Source of the DNA: Undaria pinnatifida
Taxonomy: Eukaryota > Sar > Phaeophyceae > Laminariales > Alariaceae
Assembly (NCBI GenBank): GCA_012845835.1
Contig: JABAKD010000010.1
Coordinates: forward strand, 9,233,599-9,297,598
Direction of reading: 5' to 3'
Length of the DNA stretch: 64,000 bases
The notes under the pieces are model-generated. The model did no database searches. It saw only the letters and a list, made by a program, of their open reading frames with translations, and was not told the DNA's origin. The translations under genes were made by a program, and so were the position numbers. Of the stretch, positions 21,501 to 33,000 are shown in pieces (the first letter of the stretch is position 1; every line of letters begins with the position of its first letter).

Positions 21501-23685
21501 GGGCGCGACTATGAACACCAGGTATCATTTTGTATGAAACACTATTATACAGACACCTTACGTACGTAGTACTAAGCGGTCGACACGCTGGAGTTCCTTT
21601 CGTCTCACCTTTGTTCTTCATGTTTTAGTTTTTTCAGCCGTTAGCCCAAATCGGGCTTTCTTACGTACACAGTCGAAAAAGGGCTTTTTCGACTCAACTT
21701 TCTTCGACTGAGTTTTCCGTCTGGGGGATCCAGTCGAAAACTTTACTTTTTCGACCGGATCTGTCAGTCGAAAAGCTCAGTCGAAAAAAAATTACACCTG
21801 TTATTTAAACCCATCGCATCGCTCATCCCACCACAAAACACGCACCCACACACCCATACATACCAGGTATAACACAGCAGTATCATACAACAGCGCCGAC
21901 GCTGCCTTGGCTATCACCGCTGTTGCTTCTCGCCGCAAGTCAGCGTGGCGCGCTCCTAGCTCCGCTAGCCAGCAGCGTGTATCACACGACAGCAGTAGCG
22001 CGCGTTATCGATGCCCTTTTGCCAACAACGGCTACGCCTGCTGTAGCTTTGGCGGCTCTCGGCTGAGTGTAACGCCACGAATGTAGCTTTGGCGCCTTTC
22101 GGCTAAGCTCAACGCCACCAACCCGCTTGGACGAAGGTTCGTCGCGCGTGAAGCACGCGTTGCTCGCGAAGAACCCGCGAAGCACAGAGCTGCCAACCTA
22201 CTTTCGACTGCCATACAGCAGTACTCCCTCACACCAACCGCCTCTAGGAAAAGCACAAAAACTATAAAATCGACTCGACTGCCGATAAGAAGAAGGACCA
22301 GAAGAATCCAGTCCGAAAAAAGTCCAGTCGAAAAGGGCCGTTTTCGACTGGCGGAATCCGACTGTGTAAGAAATGGCCTTAGCCCACACGTATCATAGTT
22401 TACGCGCAAGGAACAAGATGCACAAGATGCACTGCTGCGCTTTTGAGGTGAGATGAGACAGGGCGACAGATTGTACGTGCGCTTACCCGCTTTGTGGTTC
22501 TTGCGCAATAGATTGACGGTTGAGAAGAGCTTAAGCGCAAAGTCGGCGGTGTCCTCCACCCTGATCCCGGACACGTCCACCGTTGCGCTGTTGAACCTGT
22601 GCAGCGGGTGGAAATATACGTTTTCAGATGAACGACGCACGTGGTCTAGGGTGGTCGGTGGTTCGCTTCTCGCAGTCAGGTGACGGTGTTTGCGCCATCC
22701 GGGGGTAAAACACTAAATGACCCGCCCGCCAATTGCTCGTCGGTGCGCGCCATCCTGTTACGGCAGGCTTCAGAACAACATCAGCTGCTGCGATCACACG
22801 ACTGTGTACTGCTATCCCGATGCATTCCCGACCGATCACGTGCGTATGCGTAGCCAAGGGAGGGATGCGGGGCGATGTGCGGCGGAGGGTCGAGGATGGA
22901 TGGCTGATTCGCAGACGGAATTCTTGCAGCAGCGAGGCACAATGCCTCAAGCCGTCATGCTGTATTGGGAACCTCCAATGCCATGGATTTTATCACTCCT
23001 CCATACGCAACCCTGGGTGCTGCACTATGATACCTTGTTGTGTGCATCGAGGGTGCAACAGCTCCGACAACGGCAGCAACAGCCGAGCAGTAACAGCGTC
23101 TGTCGTGATGCCATGATGTTCACATGATGTGTGTGCTTCATGAAAAAGGAGCCGCCTACAAGTAAGTATGATACGAATGAAACCGCGGCCATAAAACAGA
23201 ACCGCTTTTACCATTTTAAACGCAAACATAAGGGCCGTTTTTATTTAATATAAAATACAACCGGTCCTTACATTTACGTACATGCTGCTGTGGTGGTATT
23301 TGACACCACCACATACGCAAACCAGCATCACGGCCATGAGTAGGACGTTGCTACAAACAGAACACAGCCAGCCTCGTACCCCGCACGTAGCAGGCACTCA
23401 CTTGGTGTCTTCAAAGGGAAGTGGCACCGGGAGGCCAACGTTGGAGGTGGTCGTAGAGGAGGAGAACCTGCGCTTGCCAGTGCCAGTGTTGGAGTTTACC
23501 TGACACGACGACTTCACCGCAACAACGCTGTTGTTGCAGTTTCTGCTGCTCCCGCTGCTGTCGCTGTTCCGTCGACGCGACAAGGAATCACCCGCCCCTC
23601 TCGCTGCTGCATTTACATTTCTCACGATAACTCTTGGGCAGAAGACGCCAAGTGCTCTGGTGGCGAGACCGAGTCGCATTGTCAT
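18457..23685 (-). CDS. Nudix hydrolase, NUDT6/plant-NUDT-like, five-exon model
   Basis: Exons, in order of reading: 23402-23685, 22487-22596, 20752-20922, 18829-19222 and probably 18457-18544. All joins keep phase (2, 1, 1, 2) and use GT-AG sites. The N-terminal exon starts MTMRLGLATRALGVF and is Arg/Ala-rich without acidic residues, which suggests a mitochondrial or plastid presequence. The middle part (PLPFEDTKFNSATVDVSG, VWLKVPVDFCHYIS, MSLWLPEDVPNKIP) is the pre-Nudix domain of the NUDT6/AtNUDT group. The catalytic box GGLADQGE...REVWEETGV matches G-x5-E-x7-RE-U-x-EE-x-G-U exactly. Family members cleave ADP-ribose, NADH or related nucleoside diphosphates to nucleoside monophosphates using a divalent metal. 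The gene is divergent from the NADAR fusion gene with about 270 bp between them. Substrate choice cannot be read from sequence. The last exon is the weakest part of the model. Confidence 0.85.
18829..19222 (-). CDS. Nudix exon 4 (catalytic domain)
   Basis: Acceptor GTTTCATGTCTAG, donor ACAAG|GTGAGC. It carries the complete Nudix box and the following beta strands (SDLYFICRLMP, CWMPLEQF). The intron before it (19223-20751) contains R1 repeats. Confidence 0.9.
19285..19365 (+). repeat. Diverged head fragment of the CCGTGGTCACAG repeat family
   Basis: tagtccgtggtcacag.acag.ctcca.tcactc matches 30605-30645 and 53395-53435 with substitutions, then runs into an AAAT-rich tail (aaataaataaataaat). 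It lies in the Nudix intron. Confidence 0.6.
19690..19800 (+). repeat. Repeat family R1, partial copy
   Basis: Matches 2990-3085 (acaagtaccaacaa.cagctt, gaaattcgtcgaact) inside the Nudix intron. Confidence 0.65.
20030..20265 (+). repeat. Repeat family R1, copy 2
   Basis: Colinear with 2830-3085. Lies in the 1.5-kb intron of the Nudix gene. Confidence 0.7.
20752..20922 (-). CDS. Nudix exon 3
   Basis: Acceptor CTCCTTTCGTCAG, donor GGCAG|GTATGA. It encodes VWLKVPVDFCHYIS...HHTQPKYVMMSLWLPED...HHLGVAG, the most family-diagnostic part outside the Nudix box. Confidence 0.85.
21236..21270 (+). repeat. Short telomere-like tract
   Basis: ggggttagggttagggtgaa contains two TTAGGG units and degenerate neighbours. 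An interstitial trace, too short to be a telomere. Confidence 0.5.
21644..22378. mobile_element. Non-autonomous TIR DNA transposon, PIF/Harbinger-like, copy 1
   Basis: About 735 bp flanked by a 3-bp duplication TTA (21641-21643 and 22379-22381). The right end is AGTCGGATTCC...AAATGGCC in inverted form. Stacked AGTCGAAAA/TTTTCGACT inverted words occupy both ends. The middle matches 53926-54380 (ctgttgcttctcgc.gcaagtcagcg, ccgcctctaggaa). It has no transposase frame. The 3-bp TNA duplication suits the PIF/Harbinger superfamily. It lies in the intron between Nudix exons 2 and 3. Confidence 0.75.
22487..22596 (-). CDS. Nudix exon 2
   Basis: Acceptor ATTTCCACCCGCTGCACAG, donor GCGG|GTAAGC. It encodes FNSATVDVSGIRV and LLRKNHKA of the pre-Nudix domain. 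Length 110 nt keeps frame with both neighbours. Confidence 0.8.
23402..23685 (-). CDS. Nudix exon 1 (presequence)
   Basis: ATG at 23685-23683. The open frame continues upstream to 23874 with other possible starts, but this ATG begins the best presequence. It ends ...PLPFEDTK with donor CAA|GTGAGT, phase 2. Confidence 0.7.
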
Positions 23686-23951
23686 GGGTATGGGTGCGAA
23701 GTAAGGTCGCAAAGTTGTACGTGGACTGCTGTAGGAGAGTGGTCGAGAGGAAAAGAGGCGGAGGTTTTGCGCTATATGATTGTCGGTGGCGTGTTTCATG
23801 CGGGAGGTTTTCGTCCAACTACAGGGGAGGGCCTCGTGTGGTGGAAGCTGGAGCATCAGGCGTGGTAGCAGCACACACAGCAGTGAGATCAGTGGCAGTT
23901 GTTGCTAGCTTGTGAAAGTTCAGATCTCCCGCTTTTACGTGCTTCCCGCAG
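23686..23951. promoter_or_regulatory. Putative bidirectional promoter between Nudix and NADAR-fusion genes
   Basis: The Nudix start (23685, minus) and the first recognised coding exon of the NADAR fusion (23952, plus) face away from each other with 266 bp between. No TATA box or named site was recognised. A short non-coding or coding first exon of the plus-strand gene may also lie here or overlap the Nudix 5' end. The promoter call is inferred from arrangement only. Confidence 0.4.
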
Positions 23952-24049
23952 GAAGGAGTGCCCAGTACGCGAACAAAGAGCATACCCATCTACTGATCGC
24001 CGGGGAAATGTCTGTTGACCCCGATAAGCTGCATATCATCCGCTCTAAG
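23952..24049 (+). CDS. NADAR-fusion exon A
   Basis: Acceptor after TTTTACGTGCTTCCCGCAG, donor AAG|GTGGGT. Encodes [20 protein letters not shown] and [10 protein letters not shown]. An in-frame ATG at 24008 could be the start if no upstream coding exon exists. Otherwise one base comes from an upstream exon. Confidence 0.6.
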
Positions 24050-27000
24050 GTGGGTTGCACGGAGCGCTCTCCGGTTTGCATGTGTAATGCTGCTTTATAA
24101 TCCTCCTATATGAGTACCTACCAACCCTCAGTTTGCCCTGCGGGTATATAGCAGGAGCGACAAGTCGGTTCTTACTTGTCCGTAGTATTGCATGCCCCGT
24201 AGGCATCTACCATGCACGGACGTATCGGTCCGCTTTCAATTCCTATCCCTTGACCAACAAAACGGACGCCTATTCGCCTGATCGTCACGTGTTGCTTTGC
24301 TTGTCCCAGTATGTACCGGTACCCGGTAAGTTGCTTGTCCCTACCCCACCAGCTGGTCTCCACAATGCCATTATACCGCTCTGGTGACTTGTTGTCTGTC
24401 GTCCACTCTACCTCCTCTTATCCCATAGCCGCGACATGACTCGCATTCGGATGCTATCCGTCACTTTGAGGGAGACTACGAGTGCTTGTCCAACACGTAC
24501 AAGTGCCCGGTGTCCTTGCGCGGGGATTCGGAACCCTACCCCAGCGTCGAGGTGAGGGCATCTGCTGCACCGCCGCCGCCGCCACCGCTGCCAAACTGCA
24601 GCTAGATTCGTCCCGAGGTCCCCGCGGGTGTGCTTCATACTGGTGTGTAATACGACGAATAGTTTTCGGTTCAGCGAGACTTGACATCGCCTTTCAGTTT
24701 GTTGGGGGTTGAGGGCACCGCCGCGGGGAAATGTAGAACGACTGCAACAGCAGCAGCAGCGACAACAACAGCAGTCAGTGTCCCCCCTGCGTGGCCGTTA
24801 CTGTAGCCAAAAGATTTCCCTAACACGAAGGATGTTTCATGCGTCTTTCGCATCGGTTGACGACGTACCGGGCACGATGTACCTGCTGCGGGTTCTGCTT
24901 GTATGGGTTCAGGGTCCTGAGTGGTAGACACACTTGCTTCGCGCGCACCCGACCTGTCCTCTGGGTGCGTCCGGACGCCCATATCACGCCTCGAATTGTG
25001 ACCTATAACATTCATTGGATCGTAGAAGCAACGAGGCTAACAACTACTAATGCTGTACGTACTGTAGTATTGCCAACAGGTACTAATAATACTATCGTAT
25101 CCGATTTACTACTCGTACCAGGCATCCTCGCTCTCTCCTGCCACATTGTTTGCCATCATTCTGATGCTGTACCGATCGACTCGCTCCATATCGATTTCAT
25201 TGCTGCTGCTCCTACAGCACGCCCTGCAAGCCTCGAAGACTGACGATGCCGAGCTGAAGAACAGCATACGGCAGGCCAAGAACGCCATCGAAGCAAAAAA
25301 AATCGCACGCGTAGTGAAGGTGACAACGACGATTAGCCGCTCTCAGCCAAAAATGTTACGATGGTTGACGCCCTTGGCAGACAGCCGTCAAAGGGCCGTC
25401 AAGCCTAGTATGTCGGTTGACGGGACCTCTGGCTCTTGACGAACAGCCATCGAGGACCCTTGACGGACAGCCGTCAAGGATCTCCCGCTCACGCTATTAT
25501 ATTAAGTCTAACGTGGCCTTGCGGGGCCAAACCTAGACCGTCAACTGAAACATGAATATTTTCTCTGAAATCAGCTATAACAAAAACGAAAGTCCTCTAC
25601 GACGTTTCATAACCGAAGCAGAAAGTAGAACAACAGCACGAGATGTACCTTTGGCAGTAAGCCCGCTGTTCCTTTGAAAGGCACGCGTCGCTCGATGTTT
25701 CAACACCGTAAGCGAAAAATTTGCCAGCGAATGTTAAAAGCAAGCAACAACTCCGTTTGCTCTCGCTGATCGTGTCGAATGAATTGTCGCGCGCTCGCGC
25801 GACACACTGCATGCAGCCCGCGCCGAAGTGGCGGGCCGAGTCGGAAAGAATCGTGGAGGCCCTCATACGAGACAAGTTTAGACGCAACGCCAAGGCCAGA
25901 GAGATTCTGATCGGAACGGGCCGCGTGAAACTGGTGTACACCAACAGCCACGAGGACAGAGTCTGGGGCGTGTGCGGCGGTGAGAGCAGCGGTGTGTTTT
26001 GCGACTTCCGCGCATGCATGTCATGTGGATGCTTGGTGTTGGTTGGCAGGAAAGACGCGCATCCCAGGTGGGTTCTTGACGGTCGTAAGAAGGAACTACC
26101 TGTTCTACTTCAGTCACGTGACTAAGTCGCCTCGTGCCGCGGCGTCGTCCCTGAATGATACCTGGTTGCTGGTAGCGTCTTTCAGCTGAAAGGAGAAGGT
26201 TGTTATAGTCTGGGAACCGAACTAAAAAGAAAAATTTTGTTTGTTGCGAGAACGAATCATGAATGATAGCGTCTTACGGGGCTAAACATCGCTTTTGATG
26301 CGCTCCTAAACGCTATGATGGGAACTCGCCAGGGGTTTGCCCGGAGATTGCTAGCCTGAGAGGATTCGAACCCAAAAATATAGTTTTTGGTTGTCAGAAG
26401 GAACTACATGTTGGGCGGCTCCAGTCACGCGACTCAAACACTTCACTCACGCACCTCAAATAGCCCATCAGTTAGTTATTGCTAATAAGCACTTGGTAGA
26501 GCGGCGCTTGGTAGTTCTCTCGCGCGAGACCAGTACTTGGCTACTGGGTGTGGGAGCGCTGACTCAGCGCAGCTCGGCGCCGCAGGTATGCCCCCCCCAG
26601 CTGCGTCGTTCTATCGACAGGTCCATGACATCGGCGCGTCAGGACGAAGGTAACGACTGACGGTTTTTAATTTTCAGCCGCGCCCGCCAGCGAGTGGAGA
26701 GCATGGGCGGCACGATTATTACGTTTACGTGTCGCAATTACAAGCAATACGGGGCGGGGGAAGGGGGGGGTGATGAGTTAATATTTCGACGCGTAAACCT
26801 TGCATCCCGTGTTTTATTGTGGGCGTGCGTTCTTTGGCTTCCTTTCGTTGAACCGCTTTCTCGGCTTTCTGTTGCTCCTTATTATTTTAGGCAAGGGTGA
26901 AAACAAGCTTGGGAAGCTGCTGGAGCGGGTCCGGGCGGACGCACTTGCTGGCAAGGACACCGACGTGTGGTGCTCCATGCGCTTCCAGCTGGCCACCCCG

Positions 27001-30000
27001 CTGGATGTTGCGGTGGATTTTGCGGTGACCAAGGGCGGAGAGGTTGTGGCGGAGCCCTCCTTCGAGGGAAAGCCGATCGTTAGGATGGGTGAGACCAACA
27101 ACGTAAAGTGATAAAACTCAACTCTGCTAACCCGTTTTGGAATTCAAGTTTTTACTGGATGAATAGTTCCGTAGGCGTAAGTTTTCTCAAAGGGGAAAAA
27201 TGGTCGAAACAGTGCGACGATTACAACATATTTCACGCGAATTAGCCCGGGCTGCTGAGATAGAAGATGACGCGTGCTGCGATATCTAGGTAGCGCTTTT
27301 CGGCAAAATGTTTTCTGAATGACGGGCCCCCTTAAGCCACAACCCTTGGAAGGTCATTCTTGTTTTCCAATGTGTGTGTGTGTGTTTTTTTTATGCCTAA
27401 GCCGTTGATTTGGTCATGGGGGTGCACTTTCATTTTGCTCATTTTATTAGTATTTTTTTCGGGCCATGTGTAGAGCTCCTCGCGTGAAAAGCCTCAGAAG
27501 CAAAATGGTGCACCGATACCGTACTACACAATGGTGCACCGTTACCGTACTGTTAGTAGCATGTGCCCGAAGTGCAATGGAAAGACATGTACGACACGCG
27601 CGAAGCACGCAGCATGAAGATATTTTGTGTTGCCACCGGCCCTCTGTTGAAGGTTGACTAAACCGCAACAAGTGCCGCTTCTTTGGACGCTAGACTGGGT
27701 CCTGAAAGGGTGAATAGTGCTGCCGGTCTTGTGTTGCACGCGTAGTTGCTTACCTTCGTTGTCACTCAGCTGTGCTTACGCCGTAGGGGACAACTCGTAC
27801 AGACTGCGGATGTCCTGAAATGTCGCTGTTGTGGGATTCCTATGTCTCGCCCGAAATTCGAATATGAAGGTATTGACCGCAGGAACAGTCGACCCTTCCT
27901 CCGAGAGGTGTCCCGAGCATGTTATGGTTCCGTAAGGGGCTATGTATGACACGTTTACAAGTCGCGGAAGTTTTTGAATGAGCACACGGGCATTCAAAAC
28001 GCGTTCGGAGGTCGGTGCCTTCAATTTCGAGTTTCGGGCGGGATGTCTAGCAGTCCATAGTTCAAAGTGTAGGCATCAGCATTATGTTGCTATGCCCAAT
28101 TGGTCTTGTCGCTTGTGAGCACGTGGGGGTAAGGGAGGGAATGTAGGCGGAGGAGTTGTCGGCCTAAAAGGCTCGACGCAAACTCGACCACCACCCGTTA
28201 GAGCGCATTCTGTGTTTGTCGAATTCCTTTTCACACAAATGCTTCGGCCGCATCTTTTGGGATTTCGACCGAGCGGTTTCGAAAACGCGAACGGGAAAAC
28301 GCTGTTCTCACGGGCATTTTCGCCAAGTTTACGCAAAACCCGTCCTTGAAACTTAGCACTGGTAATTAGCTCTCTCTCTTCTTTGGCTCACCACCAGCGC
28401 TTAAAAGATGATGTTCCACGGCCGGGTTTCGTGTAGACTTGGCGAAAGCGCCCGCGAAAGCAACGCGACCGGGAATTCGATTAGCGCATAATTGCGTTCC
28501 AACACGTGGTGGTCGGATCCCCAGTCGCTCAAAGGCGTCGGCGGCAGCGTTCGGGGGGTTCGACCACGCGGTTTTGGGAGCAAGTTTATGCAAATCCGGC
28601 CGTGAAACAGCACCTTTTTGAGCAGTCATGATGGACTTTAATTGTTTTTAAAGCATATCACCAGTGCTCAGAAGGTGTTGTCATACAGCCGGATATGCAT
28701 AAACTTGCGAAAGGGCCTGCGAGAACAGCGTTTTCCCGTTCGCGTTCTCAAATCGCGTGGCCGAAACCCAGCCGATGCGTCTGTTCAACTGGGGGTCCGA
28801 CGAGCATATGCTGCGCTCTGATTTGTGGTGGTCGTGGAAGAGGTGAGCCTTTGGAACGCGAACGGGAACACGCTATTCTCGCAGTCGCTTTACGCAAAAC
28901 CCGGCCGTGAAACAGCACCTTTTTAGCACTGATGATAAAATCTTTTTTTTTTCAAGTTATCAGCAGTGTTCAGAGGGTGCTGTTCCATGACCGGGTTTTG
29001 TGTAAAGCATCGAAAACAACGCGACGGGGGATTCGACGTTCACATACTGCGATCCAAAGCGTGGTGGTCGGACCTCCAGCCACACAAACGCATAGGCCAC
29101 AGCGTTCGCGGTTTCGACCCCGCGTTTTTGGGAACGCGAACGGGAAAACGCTCTTGCATCGGGCACGTTCACCAAGGTTACGCGAATCCAGCCGTGAAAC
29201 AGCACCTTTTTGAGCACCGGTGACAAGGTTTGGTTGTTTTTAAAGTTTATCACCAGCGCTCAGAAGGTGTTGTCACACGGCCGGATTTGCGTAAACCTGG
29301 CGAACGTACTCACGAGAGCAGTGTTTTCCTGTTCACGTTTCCAAATTGCATGTTCGAAACCCCGAATGCTGCAACCGATGGGCCTTTTTTTGCCAGTGCT
29401 ATCAGCAGTGCTTCGCAAAGGGGATAGACGTTGGGGGGGGTCGGCCGAAAAGTCTCGACTCTACCACAACCACCACGCCTTGGAACATATAACGTGGAAC
29501 ACGCTATGCGCCCGACGGATCCCCCGCAGTACGCATCGGCCGCAGTGTTCGGGGTTTCGACCATGCAGTTGTGAGAAACGCGAACGGGAAAGCGCTGTTC
29601 TCGCAGGCATTGTGGCGAAGTGTAGGCAAAACCCGACCATGAAACAGCACCTTCTGAGCACCACTGATAAGCTCTTTTTTTTGCAAAGCTCATCAGCAGT
29701 GCTGCGCAAGTGCTGCTCCATGACCGGGTTTTGTGTAGACTTGGCGAATGTGCCGGGGAGGACAGCATTTTCCCGTTCGTGTTCCCCAATCGCGTTTTTG
29801 TTGAAACCTCGCCGATGTATTTGTGCGACTGGGGATCCGACGAGCACGTACTACGCGCCAACGCGTGGTGGTCGTGGAAGAGTTGAGCCTTTTCTGCCGT
29901 CGTCGTTTTTTTTTTTTTTTCTCAGCGTTTCTCTTCAGCATTAGCTTGGGCGACCGCGGACGGCTCTGTGTCAAAAGTTAGGTTTTCCTTATTTTAAGCG

Positions 30001-33000
30001 AAGCGAGTTTCTAACTTACGGCGGCGCCCCAAAAACAGGGGCTCTTTTCCTACCTCGCGTGCCCGAACCTCCGTGTCCCACCCAACGACCGGCATATAAA
30101 AAAAGAAAAGATAAAAACGAGGAGCGGTCGAGGTATTTCTTTCATAACACACTTTTCTGCTTCCCGCTAACCCACGTTGTTGATGACAGTGACAAATAGC
30201 CACTGGCATTAGCTCCTGCGAAGCTACGAAGAGCGTGTGAAAATATGTTGTCCTTGTTTTGTTCTGCGGTTCGGTAATGGTGAGGACGTCGTTCGGATAA
30301 TACTACGCGTAGCATCAGGTAGTTCTTGTGTCGGATACCAGTGCCATGTGCAGCTTTTTTTTTTTACTCGTCCTTTGCTGTTGGTGTGAAGTGTGTTGGT
30401 GCATTTTCACCGACCATGAATTACTGTGATACTGACACAGGTATTCTGAGGGGGCGCCTTTTTTTTGCTTTTTGTAGAGATTGCGTGTTCCAGAATTCCT
30501 GTTGTTTGTTTTTTCGCCTCCGACCGGCTGTGGTCGATTTACAGCCCAAGATAGCCGTATATTACGCGAAGTAACAGTTGTTGTTCTCACATTAACTCGC
30601 ATAATCAAGTCCGTGGTCACAGGACAGGCTCCAGTCACTCTGGAGCTGAGGAATACCCCAGGGAAAAACACACAACCCAAGGTGGTACACGCATATATCA
30701 TAGCTGACGCAATTCATGCCTCCACCAGAAACATATAAAAGTGAAATCGGGAGTCAGTCTACGATGTGCCAGGTCCATGCCGGTGCATACGTCTCATTAC
30801 TCACGCCTGGAGAAACCAACTATTCCGATTGCCACCCAAGGAAGACTACCACGTATATATTACACGTAGTATCTATCACTACGCATACGCACGACAGGCG
30901 TAAGTCAAGAAAAAGGAAACAAAGAAAAGAAGAAAAGATGAAGGAAAGGAAAGAAGAGAGAAGAAAACGAAACAAAACGAAAAAGGCAAGAAAAGAGAAG
31001 AAAAAGACAAGAAAAGCAAGAAAAGAGAAGACAAGAAGAGGAAGCAAGGCAAGGAAAAAAGAAGAGAAAAAAGAAGAAAGAAGAAAAGAAAGAAAAATGT
31101 CATACTAGGAGACCCTAGGAACTGGCTAAGGATGGCATTGGGCTCACAGAGGGTATCACGTCCATCATCAATGGCACCTGGGAGAGAACGCAACATGGCG
31201 TAGAAGTCAGGGCGGTCTTATGCTATCTTGTGACGGCCATTAGAAGGCCCACAACTTTCAATACGATGATGGCCAAACCCAGACTTCAGTCTCTTGGGCA
31301 CGACGCTCCTCCTTCCCCCCGTCCCCCCTTCCTCCCTTTCCCCCTCCCCCCTCCCCCCCTCCGCCCCTCCCCCAGTCCCCTCCCCGCCCCCCCCCCCTTC
31401 CCCCTCCCCCCGGCTGCTTAGAGATGCCAACGGTGGATGGCGCTGCCGCAGCCTTTGCGCGTCGCTCTGCAGCTTTGCGTCTCTCCGTTTCATGCATGAA
31501 CAACTCGGCTCCCTCCTCTACCCGTCGAAACCATCTGCCAGCCTTCTGAGCAGCCTTTCGCCATCCTTCGAATTTCATTCCAAAGACCGACATATCCTCC
31601 TTCAGATGATCCATCCAGCCTTTCTCTTGCCCCCCTGAGTAGCACTTACCCCCAACAAACTCCCCAAACATCACCCTCTGTGGCAGACGCTCCTCCCCCA
31701 TACGTGCCACGAATCCCGCAAACAAAATCCTCCGTTTGCGCACTATCGCCTCAACGCTCTCGGAAGCTGTCTGGGCAAACGCGTCGGCGTACGATAGGGT
31801 GTGGTCGTTGCGCTTCCGTTTCCGCCATTCAAGGCATCGGAGGAGCATGGAGCGGTGAACCCATCGTAGCCTGTCATAGTCAGGCTTCTTCGGGCTCCAC
31901 GTCATGCAACCGTACAGCAGTGTCTCGACCACCTCAGCTTTCAGCAACCGCACCTTCAACCGTAAACGCACACCCGGGCGATCATAGATTTCCATCTTGT
32001 ACCGCTGGAAGCACGCCCAGGCCCTCTGAAGACGCCGCGTTATTTCAATGCTAAGGTCTCTGTCTGCGGTGATAGCCCCGCCCAAGTATACAAACTGGAT
32101 TGTTTGTTTGTATACCTGGCCGTCTGCATTGATCGTGAAGGACACCTTACCCTCGCTTTTGGTTTCCAGGCACATTATCTCTGTTTTTGCCCCGGATACT
32201 GTAAGCCCGAACGACGAGCACGCAGTCATTATCACCGTCATCATCCTCTCCAGCCCTTCTGATGATCGCGACATGATGCCCGCATCGTCCGCGTACAGCA
32301 TACCCCACGATCTCTGCACCCCCTCCCCCTCCTTCCCCCTCCGTCCGTCGACTTTGCCTGTGCGTGAAGTGCCCTTCTTCTCGCCTTCCTCCTTTCGCTG
32401 GAGCTGCACCATGTTGTCCGTGATGGCTGCATCAGCGAGGAAGCGTTTCTCGCCCACACGCAATACCGCCGTGAAAAACATGTTGAACAGCAGTGGCGCG
32501 AGCACACATCCTTGCCTGAGACCTTGCCCCACGTCGACTTATCCGAGCACTCTCCATCATCCAGCCGCACGCATGCTTGCATACCGTCGTGGAATTGGCG
32601 GATGACGGCGAGCATTCTCGGTGGCACGCCAAAACGAGCAAGGACATCTCACAAAAGGCTTCGGTCGACGGAGTCGTACGCTTTCGTGAGGTCGATATAG
32701 CACATGTACAAGGGGATGTCCTTCTTCCGCGCCAGTTCCTGCAGTCGTCGTAATACGAACATCATGTCAACCGTCGAGCGTTGGGGTTTGAACCCACACT
32801 GTTCCTCCGGCGGAATGTTCTCGCGTTCGCAATAGTCACTCAGGCGACCCGCGATGACTTTGAGGAGTACTTTGCCGGCGTGAGCCACGAGGGAGATGCC
32901 ACGATAATTGCCACACTCAGTCCGATCTTTCTTTTTGTGAAGCACCTTAATCGTTGCATCTTTCTAGTGCTGCGGTACGCCACCTCCCCTCCACACGGCG

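Noticed and set aside
26351-26372. Perfect Pol III B-box (GGTTCGAATCC on the minus strand)
   Set aside because: No A box, acceptor stem or anticodon arm at the right distances, so not a tRNA gene. At most a SINE remnant.
29210-29944. 244-codon plus-strand frame and 183-codon minus-strand frame
   Set aside because: Both run through the alternating inverted repeats and have no domain. Low-stop composition explains them.
30716-31108. Lys/Arg-rich frame of 130 codons, with Phe/Leu-rich frames on the other strand
   Set aside because: Forced by the purine-only tract of repeat family P. The same happens at 53532-53888.
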